Positions 17,587 to 27,862 of a stretch of 64,000 nucleotides of DNA are shown one piece after another. Position 1 is the first letter of the stretch; each line of letters starts with the position of its first letter. Origin of the DNA: Anaerococcus octavius (GTDB lineage: Bacteria > Bacillota > Clostridia > Tissierellales > Peptoniphilaceae); NCBI RefSeq assembly GCF_900445265.1, contig NZ_UFTA01000002.1, forward strand, positions 124,001 through 188,000. The letters are read 5' to 3'. The position numbers and the translations under genes are program-made. Under the pieces are notes generated by a model. It saw only the letters and a program-made list of their open reading frames with translations, was not told the DNA's origin and ran no database searches.

Positions 17587-18381
17587 ATGAACAAAGATGT
17601 TATACTTGGTTTGCTTGTCCCATTTTTAGGTACATCCCTAGGCTCTGCCATGGTTTTTGTAATGCGTGATGAGTTAAACGAAAAAGTACAAAAAGGATTA
17701 TCAGGATTTGCTGCTGGAGTAATGGTAGCTGCAAGTATCTGGTCTCTACTTATCCCATCCATGGATATGGTAGATGAAAAAATGGGCAATATGAGCTGGG
17801 TGCCTGCAGTTATAGGGTTTCTAATAGGTATTTTATTTTTACTATTATTAGATAATGTAATTCCTCACCAGCATATAGATTCAGATGCCCCAGAAGGACA
17901 CAATAGTGAAAATATGCGCAGAACTACAATGATGGTTTTAGCAGTAGTTATTCACAATATCCCAGAAGGAATGGCTGTTGGAGTTTCTTATGCAGGAGCT
18001 CTTTATGGAACAGAAAGCGTAAGCCTTGCAAGTGCTTTTGCCCTTGCAGTTGGAATTGCTATTCAAAACTTTCCGGAAGGAGCTATAATTTCTATGCCGC
18101 TAAATGCAGCTGGTATGAATAAGGTTAAATCTTTTTGGGCAGGAGTTGGCTCTGGTGCAGTTGAGCCAATAGCAGCAGTAATTACAATTTTATTATCACA
18201 AATTATGATACCAATATTGCCATATTTATTATCATTTGCGGCTGGAGCAATGTTTTATGTAGTAGTAGAAGAGCTTATTCCAGAAGCAACTGGTGAAGGA
18301 GAAAGCCATACTAATATAGGTACACTTGGTTTTTCAGCAGGATTTGTAATAATGATGATCTTAGATGTTATGCTAGGATAA
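17587..18381 (+). CDS. ZIP family metal transporter
   Basis: 264 residues from the ATG at 17587, which has AGGAG upstream. About eight hydrophobic helices are seen. Helix 4 holds HNIPEGMAVGV and helix 5 NFPEGAIISMPL, the two metal-binding motifs of ZIP proteins; helix 5 here has Asn-Phe where many members have His-Asn/His. A histidine-containing loop (HQHIDSDAPEGHNSE) lies before helix 4. The GufA/ZupT-like type imports zinc or other divalent cations. It lies 8 bases after glgP and ends with a terminator; the functional link to glucan breakdown is not evident. Confidence 0.92.
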   Translation: MNKDVILGLLVPFLGTSLGSAMVFVMRDELNEKVQKGLSGFAAGVMVAASIWSLLIPSMDMVDEKMGNMSWVPAVIGFLIGILFLLLLDNVIPHQHIDSDAPEGHNSENMRRTTMMVLAVVIHNIPEGMAVGVSYAGALYGTESVSLASAFALAVGIAIQNFPEGAIISMPLNAAGMNKVKSFWAGVGSGAVEPIAAVITILLSQIMIPILPYLLSFAAGAMFYVVVEELIPEATGEGESHTNIGTLGFSAGFVIMMILDVMLG

Positions 18382-18401
18382 AAATATAATTATAATTGTA
18401 T

Positions 18402-18430
18402 AGCACCTTAAAGCAGGTGCTTTTATTTTG
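18402..18430 (+). terminator. intrinsic terminator after the ZIP gene
   Basis: AGCACCT pairs with AGGTGCT around a TAAAGC loop, followed by a T-rich tail. Confidence 0.8.
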
Positions 18431-18494
18431 CAAAAAACTACCCAGTTTTCCTAATAAATAGTAATATATTATTATAAAAAGATTAGGGGGAAAA

Positions 18495-19319
18495 ATGAAT
18501 TATTTTACGGATTTTATAAATTCTTTAGCACTAATAAGAGTTACAGATATTATAGATATAGCAATTATTGCCTTTGCTGTGTATAAATTATTTTCATTAT
18601 TAAGAAACACCCGAGCTGAACAAGTTTTATATGGATTTATTATTCTTTTGATTTTTGCTTCGGTAGCTGATATTTTAAATCTAAACACAGTAAGCTGGGT
18701 TATGAATCAATTTTTGACAGTTACACTTGTATTTATAATCGTTGTTTTCCAACCAGAGCTAAGATCAGCTCTAGAGAGAATTGGGCGTGGTAGGTCTATT
18801 TTTACAGGAGAACGTGTTTTAAAAAGTGAAAATACTATCGATGAGCTAACTCGTGCTATGACATCATTATCTCGTCAAAAAATTGGTGCCTTAGTTGTTT
18901 TAGAAAGAGAAGTTGGTTTAAATGACATAGTAGAAAGTGGAACAGTTCTAGATGCTGATGTATCAAGCGAACTTTTGATAAATATTTTTATACCAAACAC
19001 CCCCTTACACGATGGTGCAGTTATAATAAATAATGAAAAAATCGTTGCTGCTGCTTGCTACTTGCCACTTTCAAATTCAAATTTAATATCAAAAGAACTA
19101 GGTACACGCCATAGGGCAGCTGTAGGTATTTCTGAAAAATCAGATGCCATTATTGTTGTAGTAAGTGAAGAAACAGGAAATATTTCAGTAGTTGAAAACG
19201 GACGCATAGATAGGTATCTAGATGAAGATTCTCTAAAGAAAAGATTACAAAAAGGCTTATCTTTAGCAAAAAAAGAATCTAAAAAGGAAGAAAAAGAGGC
19301 AGAAGAAAATGAACAATAA
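18495..19319 (+). CDS. cdaA: diadenylate cyclase CdaA
   Basis: 274 residues. Three membrane segments occupy about residues 15-85; a DisA_N/DAC catalytic domain follows. LHDGAVIINN has the DGA motif (173-175) and GTRHRAAVGISE has RHR (205-207), both needed to join two ATP molecules into c-di-AMP. The C-terminus is a Lys/Glu-rich tail. c-di-AMP controls potassium and osmolyte transport and cell-wall balance. The ybbR gene overlaps its last 11 bases, the usual cdaA-cdaR pairing, but the glmM gene that commonly completes the trio is replaced by cca. Confidence 0.97.
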   Translation: MNYFTDFINSLALIRVTDIIDIAIIAFAVYKLFSLLRNTRAEQVLYGFIILLIFASVADILNLNTVSWVMNQFLTVTLVFIIVVFQPELRSALERIGRGRSIFTGERVLKSENTIDELTRAMTSLSRQKIGALVVLEREVGLNDIVESGTVLDADVSSELLINIFIPNTPLHDGAVIINNEKIVAAACYLPLSNSNLISKELGTRHRAAVGISEKSDAIIVVVSEETGNISVVENGRIDRYLDEDSLKKRLQKGLSLAKKESKKEEKEAEENEQ

Positions 19320-20262
19320 AAGTGATGCAAAATTAAAAGCTCTTTCAGTTTTAGTAGCCATTTTTATGTGGACCTTTGTAGTAAATTCTACAGATCCAAC
19401 TACAAGTAAAACCTTCCGCAATATTCCAGTAGTTATCAAAAATCAAGATGATTTGGAAAAATCAGGATATACCATAGTAGGAAAAGAAGAATCTTATCAA
19501 ACAAGTGTAAAATTAAAGGGATCAAGAGAAAAGTTAGTCAGTCTAAAACCTGCAAATATATATGCTAGTGTAGATATTTCTGATTTAAAAACAGGCGTGC
19601 AATCACTAGACATAGAAGTAGATACTCCATCAGGAATAAGCGTAGATGAAGTAGATCCTGGGCAAATAAATTTAAATATCCAAGAAGTGGTAGAAAAGGC
19701 TTTGCCGGTAAATCTTGTTATTTCAGATAATATAAAAGATGGCAAAATAGTAGAAGTAAATGAACTTACACCAGAAAAAATAACGGTAAAAGGCCCAGCT
19801 AGCTTAATAAATAAAGTTGATAGAGCTGAGCTAAAAGTCGATGATCCTAATTTATTAGACGGAAATATTCATAGCCTACCAGTAAAGATTTTAGATAAAG
19901 AAGGCAAAGTGATATCAGATTTAAGTATTTCTCATGATGATGTAAATGTTTCATTTTTAGTATATGAAACAAAACAAGTCAACGTAGTTATGAAAACTGA
20001 TGGAAATATAGATAAAGATTATGAAGAAGTATCTCGTGAGGTATCACCAGATTCTATCATAATAAAGGGACCTGAATCTGTTTTAAAAGATATAGAAGCT
20101 ATATACACATTACCAGTAGATATAAATAATCAAAGAACTTCAAAAAATGGAGAAGTAAAACTTGATTTGCCAGAGTCGGTAAAAGTTTACAACGGAGAAG
20201 ACTTAGTAAACTATAAAATAAATATAGAAAAAAAATCTAAAGCAGATGATGAAAAAAAATGA
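19309..20262 (+). CDS. cdaR: YbbR-domain regulator of CdaA
   Basis: 317 residues. An N-terminal membrane segment (about residues 9-24, LSVLVAIFMWTFVV) is followed by three YbbR-type beta-rich repeats, each marked by a VKGP/IKGP-type motif (ITVKGPASLINKV, IIIKGPESVLKDI). The protein is exported with an uncleaved anchor and in Firmicutes modulates CdaA activity. Start overlaps cdaA; the last 4 bases overlap cca. A Lys/Asp/Glu tail ends the protein. The symbol is assigned from synteny and domain content. Confidence 0.92.
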   Translation: MNNKSDAKLKALSVLVAIFMWTFVVNSTDPTTSKTFRNIPVVIKNQDDLEKSGYTIVGKEESYQTSVKLKGSREKLVSLKPANIYASVDISDLKTGVQSLDIEVDTPSGISVDEVDPGQINLNIQEVVEKALPVNLVISDNIKDGKIVEVNELTPEKITVKGPASLINKVDRAELKVDDPNLLDGNIHSLPVKILDKEGKVISDLSISHDDVNVSFLVYETKQVNVVMKTDGNIDKDYEEVSREVSPDSIIIKGPESVLKDIEAIYTLPVDINNQRTSKNGEVKLDLPESVKVYNGEDLVNYKINIEKKSKADDEKK

Positions 20263-21575
20263 CAAATAAAATAATAGATCAACTAGAAGATAGTGGATAT
20301 GAAACATATATAGTAGGCGGCTGCGTTAGAGATGAGCTTTTAAATCGCAAAAACTTTGACATAGATATAACTACAACAGCTAAGCCAGATGAGATCAAAG
20401 AAGTTTTTAAAAATTATAGAATAATCGATATTGGTGCAAAATTTGGAACAATAAAAGTCCTAGATAAAGAAAATGAATATGAAATTACCAGCATGCGATG
20501 TGAATCTGGCTACTCTGATAAGCGTCATCCAGAAAAAATTTCCTTTACAAATGACATTATAAAAGATTTACAAAGGCGAGATTTTACAATAAATGCTATG
20601 GCTAAAAGAAATGGAGAAATTTTAGACCTTTTTGATGGCAAAAAAGACTTAGAAAATAAAATAATAAGAGCAGTTGGCAATCCGGATAATCGTATAAAAG
20701 AAGATGTACTAAGATCGCTAAGAGCTGTAAGGTTTGCAACGAGTCTTGATTTTAACATAGAGGAGAATTTAAAATCAGCAATTAGAAAACATGCAGCAAG
20801 TATTGATGCAATCTCAAAAGAACGAGTTCAAGTTGAAATAAATAAAATTTTACTAGCTGATAATCAAAAAAGGGGAATAAAGATTTTAGATGATGTTGGA
20901 CTTTTGCCTTACATTTTCCCAGAAGTTTATAAAACAAAGGGATTTAACCAACACTCTAGCTTTCATGTAGATGATTTATATAATCACACATTAAGTGTTT
21001 TAGAAAAAACTCCACCAATATTAGAAGTAAGAATGGCAGCTTTATATCATGATGTAGGTAAGGTTGATACATTTTTCTTAGATGAAAACGGAGAGGGGAG
21101 ATTTTTTGGTCATCAAAATTTATCAGAAGAACTTTTAATAAAACGTCTAAAAACATTGAAGTATTCAAATAAATTCATAGAAAATACATCGGTATTGGTA
21201 AAAAGACATATGGATAATACCAATACTTATACTAAAAAATCTATTAGAAAACTTTTAAGAAATATAGGAGAAGAAAATTTATTAAATCTTTTTAAATTGC
21301 AAAGAGCAGATGTGCTTTCTACAAAGTATGCTGACGATTCAAATATAGATTTAGGTATAAAACTATTAGAAGAAATCAAAAATGATAATGTGCCAACTAA
21401 TAAAAGCCAGATAGAAATAAATGGCAATGATTTAAAAAAATTGGGATTTAAAGAAGGAAAAGAGCTTGGTCAAACATTAAAAATCATAGAAAATTTAGTC
21501 TATGAAGAAAAATTAAATAATGATAAGAAAGAGATTATAAATTACATTAAATCTAACATTTTAAATGTTGATTGA
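20259..21575 (+). CDS. cca: CCA tRNA nucleotidyltransferase with HD domain
   Basis: 438 residues. The ATG overlaps the ybbR stop (ATGA) and has no strong RBS, so translation is probably coupled. YIVGGCVRDELLNRKNFDIDITT gives the class II polymerase-beta-type catalytic motif. RRDFTINAMAKR, DVLRSLRAVRFATSLDF and SKERVQVEINKIL follow. A C-terminal HD domain has HSSFHVDDLYNHTL and ALYHDVGKV. The enzyme adds or repairs the tRNA 3' CCA end; the HD part can act as a phosphatase/phosphodiesterase. Its place after cdaA-cdaR is less common than glmM. Confidence 0.95.
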   Translation: MTNKIIDQLEDSGYETYIVGGCVRDELLNRKNFDIDITTTAKPDEIKEVFKNYRIIDIGAKFGTIKVLDKENEYEITSMRCESGYSDKRHPEKISFTNDIIKDLQRRDFTINAMAKRNGEILDLFDGKKDLENKIIRAVGNPDNRIKEDVLRSLRAVRFATSLDFNIEENLKSAIRKHAASIDAISKERVQVEINKILLADNQKRGIKILDDVGLLPYIFPEVYKTKGFNQHSSFHVDDLYNHTLSVLEKTPPILEVRMAALYHDVGKVDTFFLDENGEGRFFGHQNLSEELLIKRLKTLKYSNKFIENTSVLVKRHMDNTNTYTKKSIRKLLRNIGEENLLNLFKLQRADVLSTKYADDSNIDLGIKLLEEIKNDNVPTNKSQIEINGNDLKKLGFKEGKELGQTLKIIENLVYEEKLNNDKKEIINYIKSNILNVD

Positions 21576-21631
21576 TAGACTTACATGTAGTATATTAAAC
21601 AAATGAGTAGCTATATAAGCAGGAGGAAGAA

Positions 21632-22999
21632 ATGACAGAATTAAAATCTCATGAAAATAATATTGCAAAATTTGAATTTGACGTAAAATATGATGAATTT
21701 GCAAAAGCTGTAAATACAGTATATAACAGAAATAAAAAAAGATATAGACTTGATGGATTTAGAGCAGGACATGTTCCAAGAAAAGTCCTAGAAAAAATGT
21801 ATGGTCCAGAAATTTTCTACGATGAAGCTATCCAAATAGTTTTCCCTAAACCTTATGAAGCAGCAGTAGAAGAACTTGACCTTGAACCAATAGACCAACC
21901 ATCAGTTGATCTTGATGATATAGAAGCTGGTAAGGACATTACTTTCAAAGTAGAAGTAGAAACAAAACCACACCCAACTTTAGGTGATTACAGCGAATTA
22001 ATCATCGAAGATATCCCATCAGAAGTAACAGATGAAGATATCGATGCAGAACTTGCTCGTCAACAAGAAGAAAATGCTAGACTAATCCCAGTAGAAGATG
22101 GCGAAGCAAAAATGGGTGATACAGTAAATATAGACTTTGATGGTTATCTTGATGGAGAAAGATTCGAAGGCGGAAAAGCTGAAGATTATGATTTAGAATT
22201 AGGATCAAACACATTTATCCAAGGCTTTGAAGAACAAGTTGCAGGACACAAAGCTGGAGATAAATTTGATGTAAATGTAACTTTCCCTGAAGATTACCAA
22301 GCAAAAGAATTCCAAGGCAAAGATGCAAAATTCGAAGTAGAAATTAATTCTGTAACTACAAAAGAATTACCAGAACTTGATGATGAATTTGCAATGGACA
22401 TCTCAGAATTTGAAACTCTTGATGAACTAAAAGCTGATTTAAGAGAAAAATTAAAAGATGATAAAGAAAACTTTGCAACAAATACGAAACAAAACCAAGC
22501 AGTAGAAGCCTTAGTAAAAGCAAGTGAAGTTTCAGCACCAGAATCCCTAGTAAATCAAGAAATCGATGTTGAAATGCAAAACCTAGACCAAAGATTACAA
22601 CAAATGGGTATAGGTCTTTCTCAATATATCGAAATGACACAAATGGATATCAATCAAGTTAGAGAACAATACAGAGCTCAAGCAGAAGAACGTGTAAAAG
22701 CAAATCTAGTAATTGACGAATTAGCTCTAAAAGAAGGTTTCGATGTTACAGATGATGAAATTGAAGAAGAAATCAATGAATCAGCAAAAATGTATGGTGT
22801 AGATGATATCGAAAAATTCAAAGAAATCTTTAGAAAAAATGTATCAGAAGATACAATTAAAGAAAACATTAAACGTCGTAAAGCTGTAGAACTTTTAGTC
22901 GAAAATGCAAAAGCTCTACCACATGAAGACTATCACAAAGCAATTGGTGATGAAGGCGACCACAGCGAAGATTCTAAAGAAGAAAGTGAAGAAAACTAA
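21632..22999 (+). CDS. tig: trigger factor
   Basis: 455 residues with AGGAGG before the ATG. The ribosome-binding tail motif DGFRAGHVPRKVLEKMYG lies near residues 37-54. The FKBP-type prolyl isomerase domain holds GDTVNIDFDGYLDGERFEGG and SNTFIQGFEEQVAGHKAGD (about residues 150-240). A long helical chaperone domain and an acidic C-terminal tail complete it. Trigger factor meets nascent chains at the ribosome exit. It is followed by clpP and clpX, the standard order in many bacteria. Confidence 0.97.
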   Translation: MTELKSHENNIAKFEFDVKYDEFAKAVNTVYNRNKKRYRLDGFRAGHVPRKVLEKMYGPEIFYDEAIQIVFPKPYEAAVEELDLEPIDQPSVDLDDIEAGKDITFKVEVETKPHPTLGDYSELIIEDIPSEVTDEDIDAELARQQEENARLIPVEDGEAKMGDTVNIDFDGYLDGERFEGGKAEDYDLELGSNTFIQGFEEQVAGHKAGDKFDVNVTFPEDYQAKEFQGKDAKFEVEINSVTTKELPELDDEFAMDISEFETLDELKADLREKLKDDKENFATNTKQNQAVEALVKASEVSAPESLVNQEIDVEMQNLDQRLQQMGIGLSQYIEMTQMDINQVREQYRAQAEERVKANLVIDELALKEGFDVTDDEIEEEINESAKMYGVDDIEKFKEIFRKNVSEDTIKENIKRRKAVELLVENAKALPHEDYHKAIGDEGDHSEDSKEESEEN

Positions 23000-23030
23000 G
23001 ATATCATCCTTACAAAAATAAGGAGATAAT

Positions 23031-23624
23031 ATGCAAACAAGTAATTACTTAGTACCAACTGTAGTAGAATCAACAAATAAAGGCGAAAGAGCCTATGATA
23101 TATATTCTAGACTTTTAAAAGATAGAATTATCTTCCTATCTGGGGAAGTAAATGACCAAATGAGTGATATAATCATTGCTCAATTACTATTTTTAGAAAG
23201 CGAAGACCCAGATAAAGATATTCAATTTTATATCAACTCTCCAGGTGGAGTTGTTACAAGCGGTCTTGCTATATTCGATACAATGAATTATATCAAACCA
23301 GATGTATCTACAATTTGTATCGGCCAAGCAGCAAGTATGGGTGCAGTTTTACTATCTTCAGGTACAAAAGGAAAAAGATTTTCCTTACCAAATTCAAATA
23401 TTATGATCCACCAACCAAGCGGTGGAGCTCAAGGTCAAGCATCTGATATAGTAATCCAAGCTGAACAAATCTTAAAAATAAAAGATAGGCTTAACCATAT
23501 CTTAGCTGATAATACAGGTCAAGACCTAGAGAAAATTGAAAAAGACACCGATCGTGACTTTGCCATGACAGCCCAAGAAGCGTTAGAATATGGCTTAATA
23601 GATCAAGTTATTGAAAGTAAGTAG
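23031..23624 (+). CDS. clpP: ATP-dependent Clp protease proteolytic subunit
   Basis: 197 residues. Catalytic Ser102 is in [11 protein letters not shown], His127 in [10 protein letters not shown] and Asp176 in [26 protein letters not shown] is the oxyanion-hole region. AAGGAG lies just upstream of the ATG, 31 bases after tig. ClpP forms a two-ring tetradecamer that degrades proteins fed by ClpX, encoded 7 bases downstream. I see no CtsR-type heptad repeat before it. Confidence 0.98.
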   Translation: MQTSNYLVPTVVESTNKGERAYDIYSRLLKDRIIFLSGEVNDQMSDIIIAQLLFLESEDPDKDIQFYINSPGGVVTSGLAIFDTMNYIKPDVSTICIGQAASMGAVLLSSGTKGKRFSLPNSNIMIHQPSGGAQGQASDIVIQAEQILKIKDRLNHILADNTGQDLEKIEKDTDRDFAMTAQEALEYGLIDQVIESK

Positions 23625-23631
23625 GAAATAA

Positions 23632-24861
23632 ATGGCAAACCTCGAAGAAGAAGATGTAAAATGCTCGTTTTGTGGTAAAGATAGTTCTCAAGTAGAACGT
23701 ATCATTGCAGGACCAAATGCTTATATTTGTAATGAATGTGTAAATCTTTGCAGCGAAATAATAAATGCAGAAGTAAAATTTGATGAAAACTACTTTGATG
23801 AGAATGGAGATGTAATCTTATCTACACCTTCAGAAATAAATGATTTTTTAAATGAATATGTAATTGGTCAAGATGAAGCTAAAAAGACCCTAGCGGTTGC
23901 AGTTTATAACCATTACAAGAGGATAAATGCAAACAATGAAGACCTAGATGATGTTGAACTTAATAAATCAAATATACTCTTACTAGGTCCTACAGGTTCA
24001 GGAAAAACACTTTTAGCTCAAACTCTTGCTCGTAAGCTTAACGTTCCATTTGCAATTGCAGATGCAACTAGTCTTACAGAAGCAGGTTATGTTGGTGAAG
24101 ATGTTGAAAATATTATTTTAAAATTAATCCAAGCCGCAGATTATGATATACAGGCTGCTGAGCATGGAATAATCTATGTAGATGAAATTGATAAAATTAC
24201 AAGAAAAAGTGAAAATCCTTCCATTACAAGAGATGTATCTGGTGAAGGTGTCCAACAAGCTCTTTTAAAATTAATTGAAGGAACTGAGGCAAATGTACCA
24301 CCACAAGGTGGTAGAAAACACCCAAGCCAAGAATATATCCAAGTTGATACTAGCAATATTTTATTTATCCTAGGTGGTGCTTTTGATGGCATCGAAGATA
24401 TAATAAATCGTAGACAAGCTCAAAAAACTATAGGTTTTGGTGCAGAACTTGTTGCAGCTAACCATAAGGCAAATCTTAAAGATGTAAACACTGAAGATTT
24501 ACTAAAATTTGGTCTTATACCAGAATTTATAGGTAGGGTACCTATTATAGTAACATTAGATAGCCTAGATGAAGATGCTCTAATTCGTATCTTAAAAGAA
24601 CCTAAAAACTCATTGATCAAACAATATCAAAAATTATTTGAATTGGATAATGTAAAACTTTCATTTGACGATGAAGCTTTACATGAAATTGCACAAAAAG
24701 CAATTGATCAAAAAACTGGAGCACGCGGACTTAGGACAATATTAGAGGATTTACTACTTGATGTAATGTATGAAATCCCATCAAAAACAGATATAAAAGA
24801 AGTAGTTGTTACTAAAGATTCTATTAAGGATCACTCAAAACTAAAATACAAGAAAAGATAA
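23632..24861 (+). CDS. clpX: ATP-dependent Clp protease ATP-binding subunit ClpX
   Basis: 409 residues. The N-terminal zinc finger uses C11, C14, C33 and C36. Walker A is [12 protein letters not shown], Walker [11 protein letters not shown], and the ClpP-docking loop reads [27 protein letters not shown] is the usual C-terminal small-domain signature. ClpX unfolds tagged substrates and passes them to ClpP. The stop is the start of a strong terminator that separates the operon from lon. Confidence 0.98.
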   Translation: MANLEEEDVKCSFCGKDSSQVERIIAGPNAYICNECVNLCSEIINAEVKFDENYFDENGDVILSTPSEINDFLNEYVIGQDEAKKTLAVAVYNHYKRINANNEDLDDVELNKSNILLLGPTGSGKTLLAQTLARKLNVPFAIADATSLTEAGYVGEDVENIILKLIQAADYDIQAAEHGIIYVDEIDKITRKSENPSITRDVSGEGVQQALLKLIEGTEANVPPQGGRKHPSQEYIQVDTSNILFILGGAFDGIEDIINRRQAQKTIGFGAELVAANHKANLKDVNTEDLLKFGLIPEFIGRVPIIVTLDSLDEDALIRILKEPKNSLIKQYQKLFELDNVKLSFDDEALHEIAQKAIDQKTGARGLRTILEDLLLDVMYEIPSKTDIKEVVVTKDSIKDHSKLKYKKR

Positions 24862-24887
24862 GGGAGTGGCTAGCCATTCCCTTTTTT
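24860..24887 (+). terminator. intrinsic terminator between clpX and lon
   Basis: AAGGGAGTGGC pairs with GCCATTCCCTT (one G-T pair), followed by six Ts. lon starts 16 bases beyond, so its mRNA depends on read-through or on a promoter I could not place. Confidence 0.8.
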
Positions 24888-24902
24888 AAACGGGAGTTAA
24901 TA

Positions 24903-27233
24903 ATGGCAGATGTTTATGAAGTAAGCACAAACGAATATCCACTCGTACCCCTTAGGGGACTCTGGGCATATCCAAATACAATTATAAATTTTGATTGTGC
25001 TAGACCTATATCCAAAAATGCTATTGATGATGCAAATATAAAAAATAAAGAAGTTTTTTTGGTAAATCAAAAAAATGTATTCGATGAAAATCCAAGCTCT
25101 GACGCTCTTTATGACTATGGAATGGTTGTAAGTATCAAAGAGTCATTTAGCCTTACAAATGGGGATATAAGAGTGTATGTACAAGCAAAATCAATTGCTA
25201 AAATAAAAGAAATAAAATTAGGTGAAGGATTCTATAAAGCTGTTGTAGAAGAATATGAATATATACAAGAAAATGAAGATGAAACAAATAGAAAAGAAGC
25301 TCTAAGAAAAATGATCTTAGATGATTTTAAAGCATATATAGACCTTGATGGTTCAAATTTTGATGAATCTATATCCTCAATAGGAGAAGTATATAATCTT
25401 CAAAGGTTAGCTGATATTATCATCTATCACCTAGATTTAAAAGCTGAGGAGTACTATGCTCTTTTGAAAGAACTTGATACAGAAAAAAGACTATCCCTAC
25501 TTCATACTATATTAGTAAAAGAAATAGAACTAAAAAATTTAAGTATGGAAATTGAGCAAGATGTCCAAGAAAATATAAATCAATCTCAAAAAGAATACTA
25601 TTTGAGAGAAAAAATAGAAGCTATTCGCCGAGAATTAAATGAAGCAACAGGTGAATATGAAAGTCAAGCAGCTGAATTAATTGATAAAATAAATAAATTA
25701 AATATAGCAGAAGCTAGTAAGAAATCTTTACTTAAAGATGCTCAAAGGCTAGAAGCTATACCTGAAATGAGTCCTGACTATGGAGTAATAAGTGCATATT
25801 TAGATTTTGCAGTAAACCTTCCTTGGGAAGAAAAAACAAAAGATATTTTAGATATAAAACGTGCTGAGAGAATATTAGATGAAGATCACTATGGACTTAA
25901 GGAAGTTAAAGATAGAATCTTAGAATCTATAGCAGTTAGAATAAAAAATAACAATAATCAAGGCACAGTACTTTGTCTAGTAGGACCTCCAGGAGTAGGC
26001 AAGACATCTATTGCAAAATCCATTGCAAGAGCTCTAGATCGTGAATTTGTCACTATGCGATTAGGTGGAGTAACTGATGAGAGTGAAATACGTGGTCATA
26101 GAAGAACTTATGTTGGAGCTATGGCAGGCAGATTACTTTCAAGTATAAACCGAGTTGGTGTAAAAAATCCAGTATTCTTATTAGATGAGATTGATAAATT
26201 AGGCTCTGATTTTAGAGGAGACCCATCATCAGCCTTACTAGAAGTCCTAGATCCAGAGCAAAATGATAAATTTATAGATAGGTATGTGGATATACCTTTT
26301 GATTTATCAGATGTATTTTTTATAACAACGGCAAATGATCCAAACGAAATACCAGATGCTCTTTATGATAGGCTAGAGATCATAGAAATTTCAGGCTATA
26401 CCAATAGTGAAAAATTAAATATTGGAAAAAAATATTTAGTTTCTAAAGAAATGAAGAATAACGGATTAAATGAAGATGAACTTACAATTTCCGATAATGT
26501 TCTAGATATTATTATAAAAAATTACACCAGAGAAGCTGGTGTGCGTGAGTTAGAAAGGCTTATAGCAAAAATTTGCAGACGAGCTGTAAAAGAAATCCTA
26601 GAGGGCAAAGACCAAGTAAGAGTAACTATGTCAAATTACACTAAGTATTTGGGCAAGGAAAGATTTTTCGAAGATCATATTTCAAGAAAAGATAAAATTG
26701 GCGTGGCAAATGGTCTTGCATGGACTTCTGTAGGTGGTACTATGCTTACTATAGAGGCTAATGTTATGGATGGGAAAGGCAACGTAGAATTTACAGGCTC
26801 TCTAGGTGATGTGATGAAAGAATCTGGCCAAGCTGCGATGACATACATTAGATCAAATGCAAAAGAACTTGGCATTCGCGGCAAATTTTATGATAATAAA
26901 GACATTCATGTCCATGTTCCAGAAGGAGCAACACCAAAAGATGGTCCTTCAGCAGGCATTACTATGACAACGGCTATGGTTTCATCTCTAACTGGCAAAA
27001 AAGTTAGAAATGATATTGCTATGACAGGAGAAGTCACTATAACTGGAGATGTACTGCCAATCGGTGGATTAAAAGAAAAAGCCCTAGCAGCTTATACTTA
27101 TGGCATCCATAATGTCATTATCCCAAAAGAAAATAAAAGAGATACAGAAGATATACCAAAAGAAATTAGAGAAAAGATTAACTTTATAGAAGTAACAAAT
27201 GTTTCTGAAGTAATAGATAAGGCTTTAATATGA
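24903..27233 (+). CDS. lon: ATP-dependent protease Lon
   Basis: 776 residues. An N-terminal substrate-binding domain (about residues 10-200) and helical region with [17 protein letters not shown] precede the AAA domain: Walker [40 protein letters not shown], Walker [10 protein letters not shown]. The protease domain has [16 protein letters not shown] with the catalytic Ser, and the following [23 protein letters not shown] with the Lys. Lon degrades damaged and regulatory proteins. GGGAG precedes the ATG. The last 4 bases overlap engB. Confidence 0.97.
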   Translation: MADVYEVSTNEYPLVPLRGLWAYPNTIINFDCARPISKNAIDDANIKNKEVFLVNQKNVFDENPSSDALYDYGMVVSIKESFSLTNGDIRVYVQAKSIAKIKEIKLGEGFYKAVVEEYEYIQENEDETNRKEALRKMILDDFKAYIDLDGSNFDESISSIGEVYNLQRLADIIIYHLDLKAEEYYALLKELDTEKRLSLLHTILVKEIELKNLSMEIEQDVQENINQSQKEYYLREKIEAIRRELNEATGEYESQAAELIDKINKLNIAEASKKSLLKDAQRLEAIPEMSPDYGVISAYLDFAVNLPWEEKTKDILDIKRAERILDEDHYGLKEVKDRILESIAVRIKNNNNQGTVLCLVGPPGVGKTSIAKSIARALDREFVTMRLGGVTDESEIRGHRRTYVGAMAGRLLSSINRVGVKNPVFLLDEIDKLGSDFRGDPSSALLEVLDPEQNDKFIDRYVDIPFDLSDVFFITTANDPNEIPDALYDRLEIIEISGYTNSEKLNIGKKYLVSKEMKNNGLNEDELTISDNVLDIIIKNYTREAGVRELERLIAKICRRAVKEILEGKDQVRVTMSNYTKYLGKERFFEDHISRKDKIGVANGLAWTSVGGTMLTIEANVMDGKGNVEFTGSLGDVMKESGQAAMTYIRSNAKELGIRGKFYDNKDIHVHVPEGATPKDGPSAGITMTTAMVSSLTGKKVRNDIAMTGEVTITGDVLPIGGLKEKALAAYTYGIHNVIIPKENKRDTEDIPKEIREKINFIEVTNVSEVIDKALI

Positions 27234-27817
27234 AATTTAACAAAATCGAATTAGAACAAGTTGCAGGTTTTAAATCTCAGTGGCCAAAAGAATGCATAGA
27301 AGAAATAGCCTTTGTAGGACGTTCAAATGTAGGCAAGTCCTCTTTTATAAATGCTTTTTTAGGAAGAAAAAATTTGGCTAAAACTTCCTCCAAACCAGGC
27401 AAAACTCGTACTATAAATTTTTATAATATAGATAATAAATTTAGATTAGTAGACTTACCAGGCTATGGCTATGCCAAAGTTTCAAAAACGGAAAAAGCAA
27501 AATGGGACAAACTAATTAATGAATATCTCCACCAAAGAGAAAACTTAAAAGAAGTTTTTCTTTTAGTAGACATTCGTCACGAGCCAACTCAATTGGACCT
27601 ACAAATGTATGAATGGATACTAGAATCAGGTTTTACAGGATTTGTAATAGCTACTAAATATGATAAAATTTCTAAAAATCAACTATCAAAGCATATTAAA
27701 GCTATAAAAAGCAAATTAAATATAGATGATGAAGGTCTAATATTTGCTTATTCATCAGAAAATAAACACAACTTATCAGTTATTCATGAACAGGTAGATG
27801 TCATAGTAAATAATTAA
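27230..27817 (+). CDS. engB: ribosome biogenesis GTPase EngB (YsxC/YihA)
   Basis: 195 residues, typical. G1 is GRSNVGKSSFINAFLGRKNLA, with the conserved TSSKPGKTRTINFY switch I. G3 is DLPGYGYAKVS and G4 TKYDKI. The protein assists 50S ribosomal subunit assembly. The ATG overlaps the lon stop (ATGA), the lon-engB pairing seen in many Firmicutes. A terminator follows 3 bases after the stop. Confidence 0.97.
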   Translation: MKFNKIELEQVAGFKSQWPKECIEEIAFVGRSNVGKSSFINAFLGRKNLAKTSSKPGKTRTINFYNIDNKFRLVDLPGYGYAKVSKTEKAKWDKLINEYLHQRENLKEVFLLVDIRHEPTQLDLQMYEWILESGFTGFVIATKYDKISKNQLSKHIKAIKSKLNIDDEGLIFAYSSENKHNLSVIHEQVDVIVNN

Positions 27818-27820
27818 TTT

Positions 27821-27848
27821 AAAAAAACCGGCACTAGACCGGTTTTTT
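27821..27848. terminator. bidirectional terminator between engB and the DUF4179 gene
   Basis: AAAAAACCGG and CCGGTTTTTT flank a 7-base loop between convergent genes. Confidence 0.85.
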
Positions 27849-27862
27849 AGTATTTATATTTA

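Noticed and set aside
23000-23030. CtsR operator before clpP
   Set aside because: No GGTCAAA-type tandem heptads are present in the short tig-clpP spacer.
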